A stretch of DNA of 64,000 bases from positions 38,493,231 through 38,557,230 of the forward strand of contig CM046307.1 of NCBI GenBank assembly GCA_025267735.1. Direction: 5' to 3'. The notes under the pieces were generated by a model. The model ran no database searches and had not been told where the DNA came from. It saw only the letters and a list, made by a program, of their open reading frames with translations. Positions 57,977 to 64,000 of the stretch are shown piece by piece. The stretch is from Mactra quadrangularis (taxonomy: Eukaryota; Mollusca; Bivalvia; Venerida; Mactridae). Made by a program: the position numbers and the translations under genes. How positions within the stretch are numbered: position 1 is the stretch's first letter; each line of letters begins with the position of its first letter.

Positions 57977-58337
57977 GGGACTTTAGTCAGTTATTTCCCC
58001 TTTTATACTCTTCATATAGGTAGGTCTAATTAGTTGGATTACTCGGATTTTACCCTTACTTTTCAATGTCAATTTGCCAAAATTAATCTTAAATAACTGT
58101 TTTTGTAAATCATTTAATTTGTATAAAATTCAAGCTAGGTATTTTTAGGAAAAAGAACAATCTAAATTTTATCATTTCTGTTAATATCTTAATTAACAAG
58201 AAAGATATTTGATGAAATATTTTGTTATCCTTACATAGGAATTCAATGATAAAATCCGAGGATTCCAACTGTAAGGACCTACTTACCAATTGGATTGCTT
58301 CAGATTTTATCAGGGAAAGAAAATTGACTAAAGTACC
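57977..58337. mobile_element. MITE copy B (same family as 48328-48687)
   Basis: About 90% alike over the full length by eye. The left flank is TTA and the right flank TAA, both TWA. Right TIR has one change (GTACC for GTCCC). Confidence 0.85.
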
Positions 58338-59077
58338 TAATTATCTGCCTTTTATGTCTCAAGTAATTTATATACGTGAAAAAAAAACCCAAATCCAAGT
58401 CATGTACAAAGGGAGATAATCTAAAGAAAAGTAATAAGTTGATACCAGTCTTTATTAACCGACTATTATAATTGTTTATAATGATATGTACACATATATT
58501 GTATAGATTAGTTATGTAATCACAGCATGGGTTTATACTTTAATTTTGGTCTCATCCTGGGGGGGGGGTGAAGCAAAAGTCCAAGATATTATAATACAGT
58601 TTCTTAGTATGTAAAATTTATGAAAAAAAAAGTTCAGTACTAATCATCACTATGCATCATGAAAACTTGTTTATAAAAGTTGAAAAGTGCTGTTTCTGTA
58701 ATATAATTTGCAAATTTTTGAGTATTTGTGTTTTATTTCAGAATTGTACTGATGGTTTGATGAAATGATCATGTGAATTATTGATAATGTTGTGGTTGGA
58801 TTGTGACGGGTGATGTAGATATACTCAAAATGACTTACAGCTAAGTGCTTTCTTTTATATTGTACATTGTATTTATTTTGATGTAATGAATATTGTTATC
58901 ATTTAAAGTTTGTCTTACTAAAAATTTAATAACCTAAATTACCCGAGTTGTACAATGTTATGAACATACTCATGCAACCATTTAGTATTTTGATAACATG
59001 ATACAAATGGACAGGTGCTCTAATTAAACTTCTCAAAGGTCTTAGTTGGGTTATTTTGGTTTACTACATAATTTTTA
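58338..59077. other. AT-rich gene-free stretch
   Basis: A poly-G run lies near 58560. An acceptor-like TTTTATTTCAG ends at 58741, but no donor pairs with it convincingly. Confidence 0.35.
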
Positions 59078-59355
59078 CATGGGGTTTCCCCATGTTTAGT
59101 CGTGGACTGTGGCAAATCCTCATCAAAATTTGTCGTGGACGATTACATTCGGTTGTGCGCGCACAAGTAAAGGGATAATTACCACTGCAATTAATATAGT
59201 GCGCATTACGCGTTAACAAGCAAACGATAAGAAGCATGTGTATATCTTATCTGGTTTATGTAAGGTAAAGGTCCCTTAAATCGCTTCCATGAGTTGTATA
59301 CAGCCATATTCTCTACCAAAACCCCATGCCTGACAGCGCTATCGGCGCTTTGATT
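59078..59355 (-). repeat. Dispersed repeat copy 2 (uninterrupted)
   Basis: Inverse-orientation match of 10553-10582 plus 11003-11256. One end is the palindrome ACATGGGGTTTCCCCATGT; near the other end AGCGCTATCGGCGCT forms a small hairpin. Confidence 0.85.
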
Positions 59356-59601
59356 AGTTTATAAACTGGCTATGAGATTGTTTTCACAGTTTTATAGGTG
59401 TTCAATTTTTTAGGAAATAATCATAAGGGCATAAGCAATTCAATTTTACTTAGCTGAATAATAATACTTTGTTAGTCATCACCTATAAAGCTAGCATGTC
59501 CTCATTTCATCCTCTGATATGAACTGACCAAGTCATCCTTCCTATAGCAGTAGACTATATGTTTTCATTAGGAAAAATTTTTGAGATTTTTTATTTTTCA
59601 G

Positions 59602-59675
59602 ACAAACCAACATAATTACTGATGATCTGATGTTGACTCTTCAACTAATAGGACTGGAAATTTGACTTATTAATG
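59602..59675 (+). other. Candidate noncoding internal exon
   Basis: Acceptor TTATTTTTCAG and donor AATG|GTAAGT are both good. Multiple stops in all frames. Confidence 0.3.
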
Positions 59676-60164
59676 GTAAGTGTACATTCTTATGAAAGAG
59701 TTTCTTCTATTATTTGTCTTTTGACCAGTGAGTTTTTTTTTTCACGATGATTTAAAACTTACTGCTAAGATAATGAAATGTGATAGAATGGTATGGTCAT
59801 TTTCCATAGAAGTATACACACAACATATTTTGGTATGCATAGTATGGTACATGGTGATTGTTTAGGAAAGACGGTTAGGTTTGGTGAGCTATCCATCTCA
59901 CATCACTGACTTTTGAAAACCAAACAAGTTATAGTTTATGGATAATGATTGGTTAGTGCAGAACTAGTCTAACAATACAATCTATAAATAAAGAAATATA
60001 TGGTTTACTTTTGTGCCAACCAATTAAGTCACTATGGGTTTCAAATTTTCTGACAAGCATTTAACTTATTCTATTTTAAAGTCATAATGCATGATTGTAT
60101 TCTTATTAAAGAATTAGTTTCCGTAATTCCACTTATTTTATCATGATTATTGTTTTGTTTTCAG

Positions 60165-60400
60165 GATTTTAACAAAATGGTGTCTAATCATTGGAGCTAT
60201 TCACTATATAACTTGAAGGAACAAGAAGACCAGACGGCTTGAACCAGCACAGATACAGAGAAGAAAACACGCTAAGATCTTTACATTACTTCTTGTTTTA
60301 TGCCAAGTCAATACTGTCTTTATATACGGATACTTGTTGACCCCTTTCTCAAAATGGTTGCTTTACTATATTTAAAGAATAGTTTAGATATCTAAAGTGA
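60165..60400 (+). other. Candidate noncoding exon with 21-codon frame
   Basis: Starts after TTGTTTTCAG. The first ATG (60177) opens a frame MVSNHWSYSLYNLKEQEDQ ending at TGA about 60240. The 3' end is not defined; AATAAA occurs near 61507. Confidence 0.25.
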
Positions 60401-61920
60401 TCATTTTTCCAACAAATTTGACTTCATTGGAATATCTGTTTGCCATTTTTTACCAATCCAATATATGAAAAATTTGCAGGTTGATTGGGAACTGGAGTTG
60501 TTGTCTACTCATGTAAGTCTATACGCAAATGTATAGTTTAAGGTAATGGCACGAGAGCACCTGTTAATGTTGCAAGTTTTCATGGTTTGGTGTAAAACTG
60601 GCAAGCATTCATTTTTATTGAAGTCTGGTAGTTGGCTAGTTAGCAATAGATTAACCTGGGACTTTTTCTCTATTCATTTCCTATTTTACAAAAATCAGTA
60701 ATTTCATTTCTGTAATACATATTATAATTATAGATGAGAAGAAGTAAAATGTTTCCTCATTTTACTTTTGTATCTCATGCTACAGTATAACTTGATGTAT
60801 AAAATTCTTAGTTTTTTGGTAATTAAGGAATAGAAAGAGAAAAGTCCATATTTAGATAATCTACTTTTCCTCTATTAAGCATTTACTTCGCAGAAGTTTT
60901 TCTTATTAACTTAGGCGTTAGAACTCAAGCGATCAAAAAGTGTTTTATGTATCTAAATTGATTTAGTTTATGCTTCAGTACAAATTTATAAGTCGCGTGA
61001 CATTTAATTTTATAGTGGGTTGCCTTGTTGGACAACCAGCTAGACATTTCACTTGCACGAACCAAATGATTTCTAGCAGTAACGTATCAAAATTTTCTTT
61101 GTAGAATTATTTGTTGATTTTACAATTATAAGTACACTGTAATAATTAATCCTGAGCTCCGATTTGGCTCCTTATACTTACATTTTTAAGATATCAAGTT
61201 TCTTTATTTTTATTAGGGCTTTAATCTTGTATATAGCTCACTCATGTTGACCTGAGACTAGGTTTACACTTTTACTTACCATATAACTATTAGATAAGTT
61301 AGTCTTAAAGTTGTTACTAAAATGTCTATTGTATTCATTTGTCTTTGGTCAATATGAACAAGCTGTATTCACAAAAATTGGAGGAAAAGTATGATGTGTA
61401 TAAGGAAGGGGTGTGGAATGATATTGTCTTACTTGTATTACTGGAACAAGGTTTGCTTTAAAAAAATGCTATGTTGCTTCTGACTTGATTGGGGATAAAT
61501 TTAAAATAAATTCACGAACAAATTTATCCATTATAGCAATTATATAATGACATTGATGGACATTTTGGCAGCTTATTAGCTAGCATACATAGGATATTGA
61601 ACTTAAGATCTAGTGGTTTTTGTTTCACTTGATTATGGACTGATAGAATGTCTTGAGATTTCCACACCCCATGGTCTATGACTCCTCTAACCCAAGTACA
61701 TTTATAGTGACCAAATGTTAATGTGAATCCTGCTTTGTATGTAAGAATTTTCTCATTAAGGATACTTAGAGTTGACTTGACTTATTTATATTAGTGTTGT
61801 TATTACATTAGAATTAAAACCTATCTTTTAAACCTATTTTAAACATTCATTTTACTTAGTTTTAATCTTGAAACTTAAACTAATTACTGTCTAGTCCCAT
61901 TCCTGGTCTCCCATGCAGTA
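60401..61920. other. AT-rich gene-free stretch
   Basis: No gene, repeat family or RNA recognised. Confidence 0.4.
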
Positions 61921-62055
61921 CTGAGGTAAAAGAATAGGGTTTCTTGTTCAAGGAAATAAGGATGTTGCTGTAAGATGCTATATGGAACAATAGAAAGCTG
62001 GCTATCGTATGTTTACCAATCCAACATCTTAACCACTTGGCCATGCCTAGCTCAT
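61921..62055 (-). repeat. tRNA-Ser-like SINE head and start of body
   Basis: On the minus strand GCATGGCCAAGTGGTTAAGA (A-box) and GATGTTGGATTGGTAAAC, then GATAGCCAGCT, as in the head at 2893-2972. The B-box region is degraded. Confidence 0.6.
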
Positions 62056-62681
62056 TTTTATACCTATCTTTATAAACATCATATTATCATTTGGTCACTA
62101 TACAGATAAATAAGTTCACAGAATATCAATGAGAAAATTACTTCACTAAAGAATCTATATTGTGGGAGTAAATCTAACTCATCATTTTGTACGACTATAT
62201 TATCATTATTGATCAGTTATTCATTACATTGCTTAATAGTTTGGCTGTAAGATTTGATTCCTGGTTCTAGGGTACATGAGCGCAATTATTTGATTAAAAA
62301 GAGAAATCTAATGTACTTTTTGGATGTATTACATAAAATAATGTCTTGGGTATGGAGTCTTAGATTTTATAAGAACAATCTAACAAAAGTAACCAACATG
62401 TTTAGGGCATATAGAAAAACTGTCATAACTTACAGTATTTTCAAAAAATTGACTTTTGAAATTATTTGATATTAAAACTTCAAAGAAAAAAAGAAAAAAA
62501 CCTTTTTTGTAAATTGGAACTTTAGACAGTTTTTGGTTTGAAAAAAAGTTTTACGTTCAACTAATCACACTAACTACTTATTATCTTCTACTTATACTCT
62601 TCATTTCAAAATCTTATCTTTAATTCCTTTTCAAGTTTCAAATTTCTTTTCTATCTACATTTTATCTATGAATTGTATTTC
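62056..62681. other. AT-rich gene-free stretch
   Basis: A 71-codon open frame (62254-62469) without recognisable content. Confidence 0.35.
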
Positions 62682-62800
62682 TTGTTTTTCTCGAATGTCA
62701 AAACCATGAATAATTTCACAACCTCAGTGTCTTTGTGTGTTAAAATTGTATCACATTCAGTCACTGTGAAATTATTCAATTTTGACTTTTGGGATAAAAC
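62682..62800. mobile_element. Palindromic MITE, second diverged member
   Basis: CCATGAATAATTTCACA pairs with TGTGAAATTATTCAATTTTG; same arm words as 19531-19680 (TGTCAAA.CATGAATAATTTCA). Confidence 0.75.
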
Positions 62801-62814
62801 AGACTACTGTCTGT

Positions 62815-62935
62815 GTGCCACTCGATTTATCATATAACGTACCACTCGACCATGTTTGTATCATGTACCACTCGACCATGTATCATGTACCACTCGACCA
62901 TGTATCATGTACCACTTGACCATGTACCATGTATT
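62815..62935 (+). repeat. Minisatellite, period about 22 bp, about five copies
   Basis: GTACCACTCGACCATGTATC repeats with slippage differences (TTGTATCAT, ACCATGTATTG at the edges). The unit sequence is also legible as a 62-codon open frame by chance. Confidence 0.85.
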
Positions 62936-64000
62936 GAGGAGATAATACATGCATACTTATTGATCATCAACTCAACTGAAGTATTTGATGAAGACTTATG
63001 ATGAGGAAGGACCAAATATGTTTTCAACAACCAATCACTCCTGACGTTTGTGAATCTTCAATGAGACTCTTGAAAGATGAGAAGCTGGTATTCAGGTACA
63101 AGTTCTAGAAAACTAACCATGTCTGGCTACAGTACTTTAAGTGTATAAATCTATTATGTCTGACAGATTATTTCTTCAAATATCAAGATTTCATTGGTTT
63201 ATATTTTAATATTTGCTTCACAAATTTGTAAATAGTTTTCACTACACTTCAATTCAGTCAAAATCAAATTTTATTAGATTTATTTGATTGTTAGTTTACC
63301 CATTTATGCACTTAAAATAATTCTTATTTAGTTACTGCAACATCATTAATTTGCAAAAGAGTTAATATTACAATAAAGATTTATACACTTTAATGTTCTT
63401 GAATTGGGACTACCTAAGGTTAAGTATTTTAGTAGGATATGAAGATTTAAAGACAAACTTTTCAGTTACATTTTGTAATTGTTGTATATTCTATATTACA
63501 AATTAAAAATTCACCTTGGTGGCCCTTTTTTTGAACGGTACTGTAGTTGAAATCATGAAATTGGATGTGCAATGCATTTGAATTGCGTATCATCTTTCAT
63601 GATGTTTAACCTTAGTTATAAAGCCAACTACCAACCTTTTGGCTACACATTTATCATTATGTAAATGACAGTATTTGACTTGGATAATCATGTCTTCTCC
63701 TTGTATTTGCAGCATTCATTTTATTTTATATCACAGTATCTTGTAACTTAAAGAGGGAAAATTCATTTTTTCTGTTAGGTGTCTGTTGGCTTCCATAATT
63801 TAGAATGATCGACGCACGATTGCCAACGCGATCTTGCCTTGATCAATCTATCATTAATTCTTGTTTAGTTCCTGTCTCTTGCATTCCCAGAAAACAGGCT
63901 TTAAGAAAGTTGGGGTAGATTTCAAAATCAAAATTTTTGCTGCGAGGTATGACTGATGCCAGGGGGGAGGGAGCTCCGGTGGCAGGTAGCATTGATGGGT
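62936..64000. other. Gene-free end of the window
   Basis: AT-rich; AATAAA near 63372. The last 50 bases are G-rich (GGGGGGAGGGAGCTCC) and may start another repeat cut off by the window edge. Confidence 0.35.

Noticed and set aside
59078..59355. Helitron
   Set aside because: A hairpin lies near one end, but no CTRR terminus, no 5' TC and no Rep/Helicase frame were seen.

Overview
The window looks like AT-rich, intron-rich nuclear DNA of a marine invertebrate, most likely a bivalve or other mollusc. This rests on spliced genes with GT..AG introns, long gene-free AT-rich spacers, and many tRNA-derived SINEs with a core that resembles the MetaSINE domain (remembered, not searched). There is no bacterial gene organisation. 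Only two protein-coding genes can be reconstructed with confidence.

Gene 1 (minus strand, 15939 to 11932) joins two open frames through a phase-0 intron of 720 bp. It would encode a protein of about 1095 residues. The first 742 residues carry 12 copies of a motif of the form Y[AV]DN[AP]xNR[RK]L[GN]RVG, in a higher-order repeat of about 140 residues. The C-terminal 353 residues hold a complete TKL-type protein kinase domain whose catalytic loop reads HCD instead of HRD. Gene 2 (plus strand, 32472 to 39142) has six exons whose phases all fit. It would encode a single-pass membrane protein of about 378 residues: signal peptide, small six-cysteine ectodomain, Thr/Asn/Asp-rich stalk, one membrane segment followed by CCxC, and a Pro-rich tail ending in two PPxY motifs (typical WW-domain ligands).

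The rest is mainly repeats. From 22010 to 28995 lies a satellite array of about 20 monomers of 351 bp with a six-monomer higher-order repeat (about 2.1 kb). It starts directly after a decayed hAT transposase fragment (21543-22005). Its right flank (28990-29271) recurs in two pieces downstream of gene 2 (40592-40736 and 42397-42525). Two Tc1-like transposase remnants lie at 4875-5363 and 20526-20720. At least ten SINE copies or fragments and two kinds of lone tRNA-like head are scattered through the window, including inside introns of both genes. Several terminal-inverted-repeat elements can be bounded precisely, some with target-site duplications: 16908-17430 (8 bp, one mismatch), 57435-57929 (8 bp), 56241-57099 (6 bp), 53085-53815 (TA), and the pair 48328-48687 / 57977-58337 (TAA or TWA). 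There are also many long palindromes, short tandem duplications and dispersed repeats, including a 280 bp repeat present in opposite orientations at 11 kb and 59 kb.

From 50.6 kb to beyond 60 kb a chain of good splice sites without coding potential suggests a noncoding transcript or the 5' UTR exons of a gene that continues outside the window; this is weak evidence. All family names come from reading the sequence, without any database search.
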